Origin: Deltaproteobacteria bacterium
GTDB taxonomy: Bacteria; Desulfobacterota; Desulfobacteria; Desulfobacterales; JAFDFH01
Direction of reading: 5' to 3'
Assembly (NCBI GenBank): GCA_019309945.1
Contig: JAFDFH010000112.1
Coordinates: 1-10,923 of the forward strand
Length of the DNA: 10,923 bases
Shown here in pieces: positions 1-6,574 of the stretch; the first letter of the stretch is position 1; the number at the start of each line of letters is the position of its first letter. The translations under genes and the position numbers were made by a program. The notes below the pieces were generated by a model. The model saw nothing but the letters and a program-made list of their open reading frames with translations, searched no databases and was not told the origin of the DNA.

Positions 1-344
1 AACCTGTGGCGAGCTTAGCCATTTTAATCAGCAACGATTATGCCAATGCTGCAAGATATGATAAAATCGATTCAACTATATGATATTACTGTATCAAAAG
101 AAAAAGACGCGATTCCTTTCTTATAATAGATTTTCTCAATATGTTTATATTTAATTATATTGAGGAAATATCAATAATTATTTTATATTTCGTTAATTTC
201 ACATGGATGTTCAGCTTAACTATTCAATTTCTAATAAAAAATTAGTTTTTAAAGATCGGCCGCTGCACGCCGGATCCAGAGTAATATTTTCTTGATTTTT
301 TATTATTATCACGATATTTAATTATAATTGTTATATTTAAATAA

Positions 345-491
345 ATAGTGTCTGTCCAGAAACGAGGATTTTTGTTCGAGATCAAGGCCTGCTAAAAATT
401 TTACCACAGGCATATAGTTTATATTCCGAGGATAAAATTTTGAGCATAACGCAGAGATCGGGCAAAAAGACCGTTTCTGGATGGGCACTAT
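345..491. repeat. MITE-like imperfect palindrome with terminal inverted repeats
   Basis: The two ends are inverted copies. Left is ATAGTGTCTGTCCAGAAACG (345-364); the reverse complement of the right end (472-491) is ATAGTGCCCATCCAGAAACG, giving 16 of 20 matches with the inner ten identical. Similarity continues inward with small gaps: GCTAAAAATTTTACC (391-405) against the reverse complement of 430-445, GCTCAAAATTTTATCC. About 24 unpaired bases (406-429) remain as the loop. The outermost TA on each side (346-347 and 489-490) could be a TA target duplication, as made by IS630/Tc1-type transposases. No transposase is encoded, so this would be a non-autonomous element. A long hairpin with a regulatory role for the gene at 625 is an alternative. 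Confidence 0.7.
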
Positions 492-592
492 ATAGCGTAT
501 TGGAAATTCTAACCCCCTGAAAGCAGGAATAAAAAATTATTTTTTAAGAGTATCTGCTTATAAAGGTGCATGGAACGTTGGAATACTATAAC

Positions 593-607
593 AGGGGCGA
601 AGCCCCT
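593..607 (+). promoter_or_regulatory. Small GC hairpin in the leader of the regulator gene
   Basis: AGGGGC (593-598), loop GAA, GCCCCT (602-607) form a tight 6-bp hairpin with a three-base loop, ending 17 bases before the ATG at 625. There is no T-run after it, so it is unlikely to be a terminator. It could affect translation of the regulator or be part of a dispersed repeat. The function is not known. Confidence 0.4.
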
Positions 608-624
608 AATGCTGGAATTGAATA

Positions 625-2184
625 ATGACTGAATTTGATTTGGATATCTACAAAGTGCTCTTCGAAGAGCTCGATCCTGAAAGTTTAAGGAAGCGATTTT
701 TAAAATTGCTTTTGAAAATTCAAAATGTAGAGCGTGGATCTATCTGGATTAAGCAAGAAAACCGGTATGTGTGTATAGAGTCTTTGGGGAGTCCCACCGA
801 CACTGATATTATCAAAGGAGCCAGCATGAGCGTGGACCGACCCAGCATCGTTGGCTGGGTCATGGAAAACGCTGAAATGACGGTTGCAGAGGCCGGCAAA
901 GATCCCCGTCATTATAAAGAATTTGAAAAGGGAATGAAATTAAAGAGTAATTTGATTTTTGCTTTTCCTTTAATTTTGAGAGATGGCCAGGTTTACGGAG
1001 TTGTCCAACTCATTGATACAAACCCATCGAGTGATCGTCTGAATGTTGACAAAAAATACCTCGAACTTCTCAAGAGCATCGTGGATATGGGGGCCACGGC
1101 TTTGAGCAACGCTTTGTACTTTACGCAACAGGTTGAAAAAAATCTTGAGCTTGAACAGATTCTGGCCGGGATGCAAAGCGATGCCCAAATCATTGGTCAA
1201 AGTCGCCCTTTCATCGATGTAATGAAACAGGTCCGCGATTATGCCGCAACCGACTTCCCCGTGTTGATTACAGGTGAAAGCGGAACCGGTAAAGATCTTA
1301 TTGCGATGGCGTTGCACAATCTCAGTTCCCGAAAGGATAAACCGTTTGTTGTGCAGAATTGTAGTGCTATCCCGGATACGCTCTTGGAAAGTGAACTGTT
1401 CGGATATAAAAAAGGCGCTTTTACCGGTGCAACGGAGGACAAAATCGGTCTTCTGAAGGCCGCTGACAGCGGAACCGTTTTTTTAGACGAAATTGGAGAC
1501 ATGTCTTTACGCCTCCAATCGCGCTTATTGAGGGTTATTCAAAACAGTGAAATTAAGCCCCTGGGTGATACCAAGACTTACAAAATCAGCCTAAGAATTA
1601 TTTCCGCTTCCAACAAAGATTTAATCCAAGCAATTGCCGGAAAAGAGTTCAGAGAAGATCTATTCTATCGTCTCAATGTTCTTCCGATTCACCTTCCACC
1701 ACTCCGGGAGCGAAAAAAAGATATACCGCTTTTACTGAATTATTTTCTCAAGAGGGAAGCTCTCAAACTGGGAGTTACTCAGAAAAGAATTTCAAAAAAA
1801 GCCCTGCAGTATCTGGAAGATTACCAGTGGGAAGGAAATATTCGGGAACTTGAAAATTTCGTAAAATATACACTTAGCACCGTTGATAATGATATTGTGG
1901 GTGTTAATGAGATAGCGGATCATTTTAAAAAGGAGCTTCACGAAAGGAATGCTGATAACAGATTTTCTTTTTATGAGGAACCCATGTTTTCAGCTAATAG
2001 TCTTTCTCCGGCGGGCGTTGAGTCTCCATTTGCCGGATATTCCTGGGAAGATCTTGAAAAAGATTATGTTCTCTATCTTCTGAACAAAAACAGATGGAAC
2101 ATAACTCGTGCTGCTAATGATGCCAAAATAAACAGATCAACGTTTGATTCCAGAATGAAGAAACTTGGAATTAATAAAAGGTAG
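625..2184 (+). CDS. GAF-domain sigma-54-dependent transcriptional activator
   Basis: Bacterial enhancer-binding protein of 519 residues that would remodel RNA polymerase-sigma-54 at -12/-24 promoters. Residues about 20-165 look like a GAF sensor domain (strands such as GQVYGVVQLID at 121-131), followed by a short linker helix. The AAA+ domain (about 188-410) has Walker A GESGTGKD (217-224), the sigma-54-contacting loop GAFTGA (264-269), Walker B VFLDE (285-289), the FREDLFYRLNVLPIHLPPLRER stretch (342-363) and NIRELEN (405-411). Residues about 480-517 form a Fis-type helix-turn-helix (WNITRAANDAKINRSTFDSR). All catalytic motifs are intact, so it should be active. Its signal and target are not visible. 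The ribosome site is weak (GGA near 614), but the ATG gives a family-typical N-terminus. It is separated from the hdr operon by two minus-strand genes, so a link to that operon is only a guess. Confidence 0.95.
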   Translation: MTEFDLDIYKVLFEELDPESLRKRFLKLLLKIQNVERGSIWIKQENRYVCIESLGSPTDTDIIKGASMSVDRPSIVGWVMENAEMTVAEAGKDPRHYKEFEKGMKLKSNLIFAFPLILRDGQVYGVVQLIDTNPSSDRLNVDKKYLELLKSIVDMGATALSNALYFTQQVEKNLELEQILAGMQSDAQIIGQSRPFIDVMKQVRDYAATDFPVLITGESGTGKDLIAMALHNLSSRKDKPFVVQNCSAIPDTLLESELFGYKKGAFTGATEDKIGLLKAADSGTVFLDEIGDMSLRLQSRLLRVIQNSEIKPLGDTKTYKISLRIISASNKDLIQAIAGKEFREDLFYRLNVLPIHLPPLRERKKDIPLLLNYFLKREALKLGVTQKRISKKALQYLEDYQWEGNIRELENFVKYTLSTVDNDIVGVNEIADHFKKELHERNADNRFSFYEEPMFSANSLSPAGVESPFAGYSWEDLEKDYVLYLLNKNRWNITRAANDAKINRSTFDSRMKKLGINKR

Positions 2185-2189
2185 GAAAT

Positions 2190-2264
2190 TAATAGTTTAG
2201 TCCCTTTTCTTTTTAGACCTTCATATTTACTGAGGTCCAAATCCGAAAAGGGACTAAACTATTA
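2190..2264. repeat. Perfect 20-bp inverted repeat between convergent genes
   Basis: TAATAGTTTAGTCCCTTTTC (2190-2209) is exactly inverted at 2245-2264, separated by 35 bases that contain a smaller dyad (GACCT 2216-2220 with AGGTC 2233-2237). It starts six bases after the stop of the regulator and lies before the end of the convergent HD-domain gene, so it could stop transcription from both sides. However, neither strand shows a T-run directly after the stem, which argues against a classic Rho-independent terminator. A tiny MITE-like repeat with TA-rich ends is equally possible. Confidence 0.7.
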
Positions 2265-2317
2265 CTCTATAAGCATTGAATCACGGCTAAATGGTGATGA
2301 ATGCTAAGCGTGACAAA

Positions 2318-3082
2318 TCAGGATCGGATGAGATGAGCGAACTCGGTTTGGATGACTTCATGGAGTTCTTGACCGATGGCAAGGCCGATATCAATAAACT
2401 GGGGACCGTATTTTTTTCCGGTTGGGGTGCGGAAAGTAGATTTAATTTGCGCCAACCCCGCCATTCCCTTGGGATACTGTTCAATGAATTTCGAAAAGGG
2501 CATTTTGTAATATGAAACCATGTCCCATACGGTATAATAAAAATTGTCCGGTCCCCATCGAAATTTGTCGGCGTCATAGAGGCAGGCGGAAAGCAGAACA
2601 CCTTCGGGCGTATGAATAGTCACCGTGTTTTTAAACGCTTCATGATTCCGGATGGCCCGGCTGATAGCTTCTATCTCCTTTGGTAAAAAAGGATATGCTT
2701 TTAACACTTTTCTGGCGAAATCCGCACCTTTGCGGGCGTGGTTTGCATGTTTGCGCTTGATATCGTGCAGGATACCGGCACATTGGACCAGTAACACGCT
2801 GCGGGCCTTGAAGTTGTCGGAATAGCCTGCATTGGTTCCTTCAATAATCATCAGTGTTCCAGCATCAATGGCAACCTTGATGGCGTGTTTAAGGCCATGT
2901 CCAAAGTCGTCTTTGATTTGCCCGGCGACAAATAAACGCAGTTCAGTGATAATGGGATCGGTTTCCACGAGATGGCGGGACTGTTCATTGGCCCGGGAAA
3001 AGTCCTTATAAAAATCAGGGGCAGGAAATTTGGCAACGATTTTACGGGCCCGGTTACGAAGCTGGGTATAGATAGGCGCCAT
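2318..3082 (-). CDS. HD-domain metal-dependent phosphohydrolase
   Basis: Protein of 254 residues with the spaced ligands of an HD-type hydrolase: a first histidine in GHGLKHAIKVA (H62/H66), the HD pair in GILHDIKRKH (H106-D107), further histidines H112/H115 and H147 (RNHEAF), and an aspartate in LYDADKFRWG (D170/D172). These families bind two metals and cleave phosphate esters of nucleotides or related molecules; the substrate here cannot be told. No signal peptide or membrane segment is seen, so it is probably cytoplasmic. The ATG at 3082 has no strong ribosome site. Two small dyads (ACGATC/GATCGT at 3092-3109 and GTCT/AGAC at 3108-3120) sit just upstream and may be operator-like. It is convergent with the sigma-54 regulator and probably transcribed alone, because a terminator at 3140-3180 separates it from the next minus-strand gene. 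Confidence 0.85.
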   Translation of the reverse strand: MAPIYTQLRNRARKIVAKFPAPDFYKDFSRANEQSRHLVETDPIITELRLFVAGQIKDDFGHGLKHAIKVAIDAGTLMIIEGTNAGYSDNFKARSVLLVQCAGILHDIKRKHANHARKGADFARKVLKAYPFLPKEIEAISRAIRNHEAFKNTVTIHTPEGVLLSACLYDADKFRWGPDNFYYTVWDMVSYYKMPFSKFIEQYPKGMAGLAQIKSTFRTPTGKKYGPQFIDIGLAIGQELHEVIQTEFAHLIRS

Positions 3083-3139
3083 ATTTTAAATACGATCAGT
3101 TTGGATCGTCTTAAAGAGACGTTATTACAGATATAATTA

Positions 3140-3180
3140 AAAAAGGATGCCGAATTTAAAAAATCAGCATCCCCTTTTTG
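3140..3180 (-). terminator. Rho-independent terminator of the small membrane-protein gene
   Basis: Read on the minus strand, GGATGC and GCATCC form a 6-bp stem around a 16-base loop, followed by a run of seven T. An A-run before the stem can pair with these T to lengthen it. It lies about 145 bases after the stop of the minus-strand gene ending at 3327 and before the promoter region of the HD gene. The plus strand also has CCTTTTT after the stem, so weak two-way action is possible. Confidence 0.65.
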
Positions 3181-3326
3181 AACTGGTTCGTTTTAACGGG
3201 TACGTTGTTTTACATCGATTCACCCGCTTTACGTTGGTTTGCCCGGTAATTGCATTACGATCCGAGCTTCAATGTGACCCTGTTGAGGATACCGTTCGAT
3301 GGTAACCATTGAAATGGAGACGAATC

Positions 3327-3818
3327 TTAAATTGAAACAAGATCCGTGCAAACCTTCCACTTTCCGCCTTCCTTTATCACGTTAAACGTTTTGTCAACCT
3401 CATGCGTAGCGCCGAGACAGAAAATTTGAGCGATAATCCTATAGACCGGATTTATACAAGCCCTTCGTTTGCCGGTTAGTCTGATTTGCGCACGCGTGTC
3501 GCTTTTAGATTGGGTATAGGTATCGATGTGGTAAAGCTTGCTGCGCACGTAATTTTTTCCAAAACCTCGATTTTTGCCTTCTTCGGTAACCTGGAATATA
3601 TGCTGATCTACAATATCTACATCATCAACGACTTTCATTGCATCACAGAGTCGTTCAGACATCGACGGGTCCAGTTGATAATAGGCCTTTGCAAATTCAA
3701 TAACCGCCTTGTTGGGTGTGTCTTTACTTTCAATACCGATGAAAATCGCCTGGAAGACGATTCCAACGAGCACCACCAGAATTAATGGAATGGCTACACT
3801 TTTGTCCTCTTGATCCAT
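3327..3818 (-). CDS. Small membrane-anchored protein of unknown function
   Basis: Protein of 163 residues that I do not recognise. A hydrophobic stretch at about residues 8-29 (VAIPLILVVLVGIVFQAIFIG) after a short charged N-terminus (MDQEDKS) looks like an uncleaved signal anchor. The rest, about 130 residues, would then lie outside the cytoplasmic membrane. The C-terminal half alternates polar and hydrophobic residues and ends with FNVIKEGGKWKVCTDLV, which resembles the last strand of NTF2-like or lumazine-binding-like lipoprotein folds (a weak guess). Cysteines occur at SERLCDAM, RRACINP, IFCLGA and KVCTD. The start is well supported: AGGAGGT (complement of 3826-3832) lies seven bases before the ATG. 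It is divergent from the hdr operon and shares its intergenic region; no functional tie is visible. Confidence 0.75.
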   Translation of the reverse strand: MDQEDKSVAIPLILVVLVGIVFQAIFIGIESKDTPNKAVIEFAKAYYQLDPSMSERLCDAMKVVDDVDIVDQHIFQVTEEGKNRGFGKNYVRSKLYHIDTYTQSKSDTRAQIRLTGKRRACINPVYRIIAQIFCLGATHEVDKTFNVIKEGGKWKVCTDLVSI

Positions 3819-3962
3819 TTAGCCTACCTCCTTTTGGTCGTTTAACCTGCAAAATGCACTTTGATGAATATGTTTTTAAACCTTCATTCGCTTTAAATAA
3901 AACGGAACTCAGATAACATGGATTTCAAATTAAGACAAGAATTTTTAGCAAAAGATAAAGTG

Positions 3963-3990
3963 TTGACAGAACACACCAAAACGGTTAAAT
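3963..3990 (+). promoter_or_regulatory. Candidate sigma-70 promoter of the hdr-nuo operon
   Basis: A perfect -35 hexamer TTGACA (3963-3968), a 16-base spacer and a -10-like TTAAAT (3985-3990, 4 of 6 matches) face the operon. The expected transcription start near 3997 leaves a leader of about 60 bases to the hdrC ATG at 4059. This is sequence similarity only. No sigma-54 site with the correct GG-N10-GC spacing was found in 3819-4058. Confidence 0.4.
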
Positions 3991-4058
3991 GATCGTGATT
4001 ATTTTTGGCAGGATTAAATTTTTTCTGTGAATTTTTCAAAATTTAAAGGCGGATATTT

Positions 4059-4628
4059 ATGCCAGGAGAGAATCAAGCCCAAGTATTGCCCAATAACACC
4101 CTTTCGGAAGAAATAGAAGCCGAGACAGGGATCAAAGTCTCGGCCTGCTATCAGTGCAAAAAATGCACCAACGGCTGTCCGGTAACATTTGCTATGGATA
4201 TTTATCCGGATCGGGTGATACGGTTCATCCAGCTGGGCCAGGAGGACAGGGTACTAAACTGCAACACGATTTGGATATGTTCGGCATGTGAGACCTGCAC
4301 GACGCGCTGTCCCAATGAAGTGGATATTGCGGGTGCCATGGACTACATGAAGGAGCGGGCCATCAAAGCGAAGATACGTATCCCGCAGCCGAAGACCTAT
4401 GCCTTTCATCGGGCATTTCTGGCCGATATCAAACGTCGGGGTCGGGTATTTGAAGGGGGCCTGGTGCTGAGCTATATGTTGCGAAGCGGGGAGTTTAAAA
4501 GAAAATTGTTTAAATTTGACGTGGGTGCCGATATCTGGCTGGGCTGGAACATGTTTAAAAGAGGCCGGATGAAATTATTTCCCAAGGGAATCAAAGGTAA
4601 AAAAGAGATTAAAAAGTTATTAAAATGA
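4059..4628 (+). CDS. hdrC: Heterodisulfide reductase subunit C-like [4Fe-4S] protein
   Basis: HdrC-type electron carrier of 189 residues, the usual size. It has two [4Fe-4S] motifs, CYQCKKCTNGCP (C30, C33, C36, C40) and CSACETCTTRCP (C74, C77, C80, C84), both complete. In Hdr complexes HdrC passes electrons between the HdrA flavin/Fe-S chain and HdrB. No membrane helices are seen, so the complex is probably soluble; the C-terminus is rich in lysine and arginine. The start has a ribosome site AAAGGCGGA (4045-4053) with suitable spacing. The stop overlaps the hdrB start by four bases (ATGA at 4625-4628), which implies translational coupling. It is the first gene of the operon. Confidence 0.93.
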   Translation: MPGENQAQVLPNNTLSEEIEAETGIKVSACYQCKKCTNGCPVTFAMDIYPDRVIRFIQLGQEDRVLNCNTIWICSACETCTTRCPNEVDIAGAMDYMKERAIKAKIRIPQPKTYAFHRAFLADIKRRGRVFEGGLVLSYMLRSGEFKRKLFKFDVGADIWLGWNMFKRGRMKLFPKGIKGKKEIKKLLK

Positions 4629-5473
4629 AAGTAAGTTATTATCCCGGGTGCTCTTTGGAAGGGACCGCCACAGACTATGACTTGTCGGTCAGGGCAATAC
4701 ATGCGGCCATCGGTATTGAGCTTGAGGAACTGCCTGATTGGAGTTGCTGTGGTTCAACGGCAGCCCATAGTATCAATCACAGGGCTTCAATTGAGCTTGC
4801 CGGAAGAAATGTTGCCATTGCCGAAGCGGTCGGACTGGATGTGGTTATTCCATGCCCATTATGCTTTAATCGCCTGAAAACGGCCGAAAAGGTTCTTGCG
4901 GGGCCGGAAAAGGAAAAGTACCGTGTCCAAGTGGCAGGCGGCCGGATCAAGTTATACGATCTGGCTGACTTTTTGGCCCGACCGGACAATCTGAAAAATA
5001 TTGAATCCCGAGTGATCCATCCGCTCACAGATCTTAAAGCCGTTTGTTATTATGGCTGTCAATCGAGTCGTCCTCCCAAAGTCACCGATGCGGTAAACTG
5101 TGAGAACCCCATGAGTATGGATTATATCCTCAGGGTATTGGGTGCCGATCCGATTCAGTGGTCATTTAAGACCGACTGTTGTGGGGCCAGCCATATTCTG
5201 CCCAGGCCGGATGTGGCGTTCACGATGATCGAAAAATTATACAAAAGAGCCACTGAAGCCGGTGCTGAATGCTTTGCAGTTTCATGCCAGATGTGTCAGC
5301 TCAATCTTGACGCGTATCAGACCCAGATTAATAAGGAATTGGGCACGGATTACTTTCTTCCGGTTCTGTATTTTACGGATCTCATCGGCATGGCGCTGGG
5401 GCTGGATGAGACCAAAAAATGGTTTTCCAAAAAATTCGTTGATCCTGAAAAACTGTTTGCGGAAGCGTCCTGA
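4625..5473 (+). CDS. hdrB: Heterodisulfide reductase subunit B-like CCG-domain protein
   Basis: HdrB-type protein of 282 residues with two complete CCG domains: C9, C41-C42, C77, C80 and C145, C185-C186, C221, C224 (C-X31-CC-X34-CXXC and C-X39-CC-X34-CXXC). In methanogen HdrB such domains hold the two non-cubane [4Fe-4S] clusters that reduce the CoM-S-S-CoB disulfide. In bacteria the true substrate or partner of HdrB homologues is often unknown and may be another thiol/disulfide or a downstream enzyme. It is translationally coupled to hdrC. After the stop there is an 88-base gap to the next gene, the longest gap in this operon. Confidence 0.93.
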   Translation: MKVSYYPGCSLEGTATDYDLSVRAIHAAIGIELEELPDWSCCGSTAAHSINHRASIELAGRNVAIAEAVGLDVVIPCPLCFNRLKTAEKVLAGPEKEKYRVQVAGGRIKLYDLADFLARPDNLKNIESRVIHPLTDLKAVCYYGCQSSRPPKVTDAVNCENPMSMDYILRVLGADPIQWSFKTDCCGASHILPRPDVAFTMIEKLYKRATEAGAECFAVSCQMCQLNLDAYQTQINKELGTDYFLPVLYFTDLIGMALGLDETKKWFSKKFVDPEKLFAEAS

Positions 5474-5561
5474 TTCACCACGGAAAGACACACAGTATCA
5501 CAAATCAAAACGGAAAATTTTAGCTTAACATATTAATTTATAGAGGTTAGAAGTTCTTAGC

Positions 5562-5975
5562 ATGGAAAAGGCAAAACAACATAATCCCGGCAAGAGCGGA
5601 AAGGTCGGTGCGGTTCTGATTGTGGGTGGCGGTATCTCCGGCATGCAAGCCGCGTTGGATATGGCTGATTCAGGTTTTAAGGTTTATCTGGTTGATGAAA
5701 AATCGAGTATCGGCGGCGTGATGGCTCAGCTCGACAAAACGTTTCCTACCAATGACTGTTCAACCTGCATGATCTCCCCCAAACTCATTGAAGTTTCATC
5801 AAATCCGAATATTGAAATCATTACTTTGGCAGATGTCGAGGGAATTAGCGGTGAACCGGGCAATTTTAAGGTGAAGATCCGCAAGCGCGCCCGGTACATC
5901 AATATGGATCTCTGTACGGGGTGTGGTTCCTGCGTTGAAAACTGTCCGGTCGTACAACAAGTTGCCGTCAGTTAG
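5562..5975 (+). CDS. hdrA: HdrA head fragment: FAD-binding Rossmann half plus one ferredoxin cluster
   Basis: Only 137 residues, against roughly 400 to 1000 for usual HdrA proteins. What is present is well conserved: the dinucleotide-binding VGGGISGMQAALDMA (GxGxxG, about 21-35), LVDEKSSIGGVMAQLDKTFP (43-62), the HdrA hallmark TNDCSTCMISPKL (C66, C69) and a [4Fe-4S] motif CTGCGSCVENCPV (C118, C121, C124, C128). It ends eight residues after the last ligand with an in-frame TAG. The remaining HdrA parts (second ferredoxin, CCMYA motif, C-terminal FAD half) are absent, and I found no trace of them in other frames before nuoE at 6060. A single frameshift therefore does not explain the short length. 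The giant fusion at 8451 carries the matching HdrA tail, so this may be one half of a split HdrA; a deletion remnant is the alternative. The ribosome site is weak (GAGG at 5543-5546, far from the ATG). Confidence 0.8.
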   Translation: MEKAKQHNPGKSGKVGAVLIVGGGISGMQAALDMADSGFKVYLVDEKSSIGGVMAQLDKTFPTNDCSTCMISPKLIEVSSNPNIEIITLADVEGISGEPGNFKVKIRKRARYINMDLCTGCGSCVENCPVVQQVAVS

Positions 5976-6059
5976 TGCGGTCCGCAGATTATCTCGTTTG
6001 CATTCAGACGATAGCATTGGGAATTGTTAAATCAGATATATGATCCTGGAGGCGATCCA

Positions 6060-6557
6060 ATGACCGAAAGCCGTTCATTGCAAAGTGAAAAACCGATCGA
6101 AATCGATTATATGGAGCTGGATAATATCATCGAAGCGCAGTTCGACAGTGAACAAGAAGACTTGATTATGATACTGCAGGCGATTCAAAAACACTACAAC
6201 TACCTTCCCCAGCCCACGCTGGCGTATCTTTCAGCAAAAATCGGGGTTCCCCTGAGTCAGATTTACGGCGTGGCAACATTTTACAGTACCTTCAGCCTCG
6301 AGCCAAGGGGTCGCAACATTGTTTCTATTTGTCTCGGCACGGCGTGTCATGTCCGAGGTGCCGAACGGGTGCACGAGCGAATTGAGGTAACCCTGGGGAT
6401 CGGAGATGGGGAAACCACGGAGGATGGACGTTATACCCTTGAGTCCGTCCGCTGTATCGGGTGTTGCAGCCTGGGGCCGGTTGTCAAGATAAATGAAAAT
6501 GTGCACGCACGTATCGAATCTTCCGAAGTTAATACCATTCTTAACCAATATGAATAA
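6060..6557 (+). CDS. nuoE: NuoE-like [2Fe-2S] thioredoxin-fold subunit
   Basis: Protein of 165 residues related to the 24-kDa subunit of complex I, as also found in NAD-linked hydrogenases and bifurcating dehydrogenases. An N-terminal helical part (about 18-80, with LPQPTLAYLSAKIGVPLSQIYGVATFYSTF as the recognisable stretch, split at 49-66 and 67-78) is followed by a thioredoxin-like domain. Its [2Fe-2S] ligands are complete: C91, C96 (CLGTAC) and C132, C136 (CIGCC), spacing C-X4-C-X35-C-X3-C. The ATG at 6060 is chosen over an upstream in-frame TTG (6024) because GGAGG (6048-6052) lies seven bases before it. With NuoF it would pass electrons to or from NADH. nuoF follows after 17 bases. Confidence 0.92.
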   Translation: MTESRSLQSEKPIEIDYMELDNIIEAQFDSEQEDLIMILQAIQKHYNYLPQPTLAYLSAKIGVPLSQIYGVATFYSTFSLEPRGRNIVSICLGTACHVRGAERVHERIEVTLGIGDGETTEDGRYTLESVRCIGCCSLGPVVKINENVHARIESSEVNTILNQYE

Positions 6558-6574
6558 AATATCGAGGCAGGAAA

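Larger units (their letters stand above)
1..624. other. AT-rich, mostly non-coding leader region
   Basis: No convincing gene is seen here. One frame is open from base 3 to a TGA at 81-83, about 26 codons, and could be the tail of a gene lying outside the window, but it shows no motif. Bases 84-344 are strongly AT-rich with short A/T runs, apart from a short GC-rich patch near 256-281. Bases 345-491 form a palindromic element and 593-607 a hairpin, both listed separately. The region presumably holds the promoter of the regulator at 625, but I could not pick out a convincing sigma-70 or sigma-54 site. Confidence 0.6.

Noticed and set aside
255..282. GC-rich patch with restriction-site-like CGGCCGC and GGATCC, possible cloning-vector sequence
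   Set aside because: Only a few short sites with no further vector similarity; the flanks are continuous AT-rich DNA.
482..497. Sigma-54-like TGGGCACTATATAGCG before the regulator
   Set aside because: The GG-GC spacing is right, but the -12 part lacks TTGC and the sequence is largely the right end of the palindromic element, so the match is probably accidental.
2291..2515. Plus-strand open frame opposite the HD-domain gene
   Set aside because: It is a shadow of the minus-strand HD gene, which has clear family motifs; the plus-strand product has none.
3229..3309. 26-codon minus-strand reading frame after the unknown membrane-protein gene
   Set aside because: Too short, with no ribosome site or recognisable motif; most likely trailing non-coding sequence before the terminator.
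3835..3850. Sigma-54 promoter-like GG...GC upstream of hdrC
   Set aside because: GGTCGTTTAACCTGC has 11 bases between GG and GC where 10 are needed, and the flanking consensus is poor; it also overlaps the ribosome-site region of the divergent gene.
5976..6059. Hidden continuation of HdrA in another frame after the stop at 5975
   Set aside because: All three forward frames were read; none shows the EFD...RKxIY motif or cysteines expected next in HdrA.
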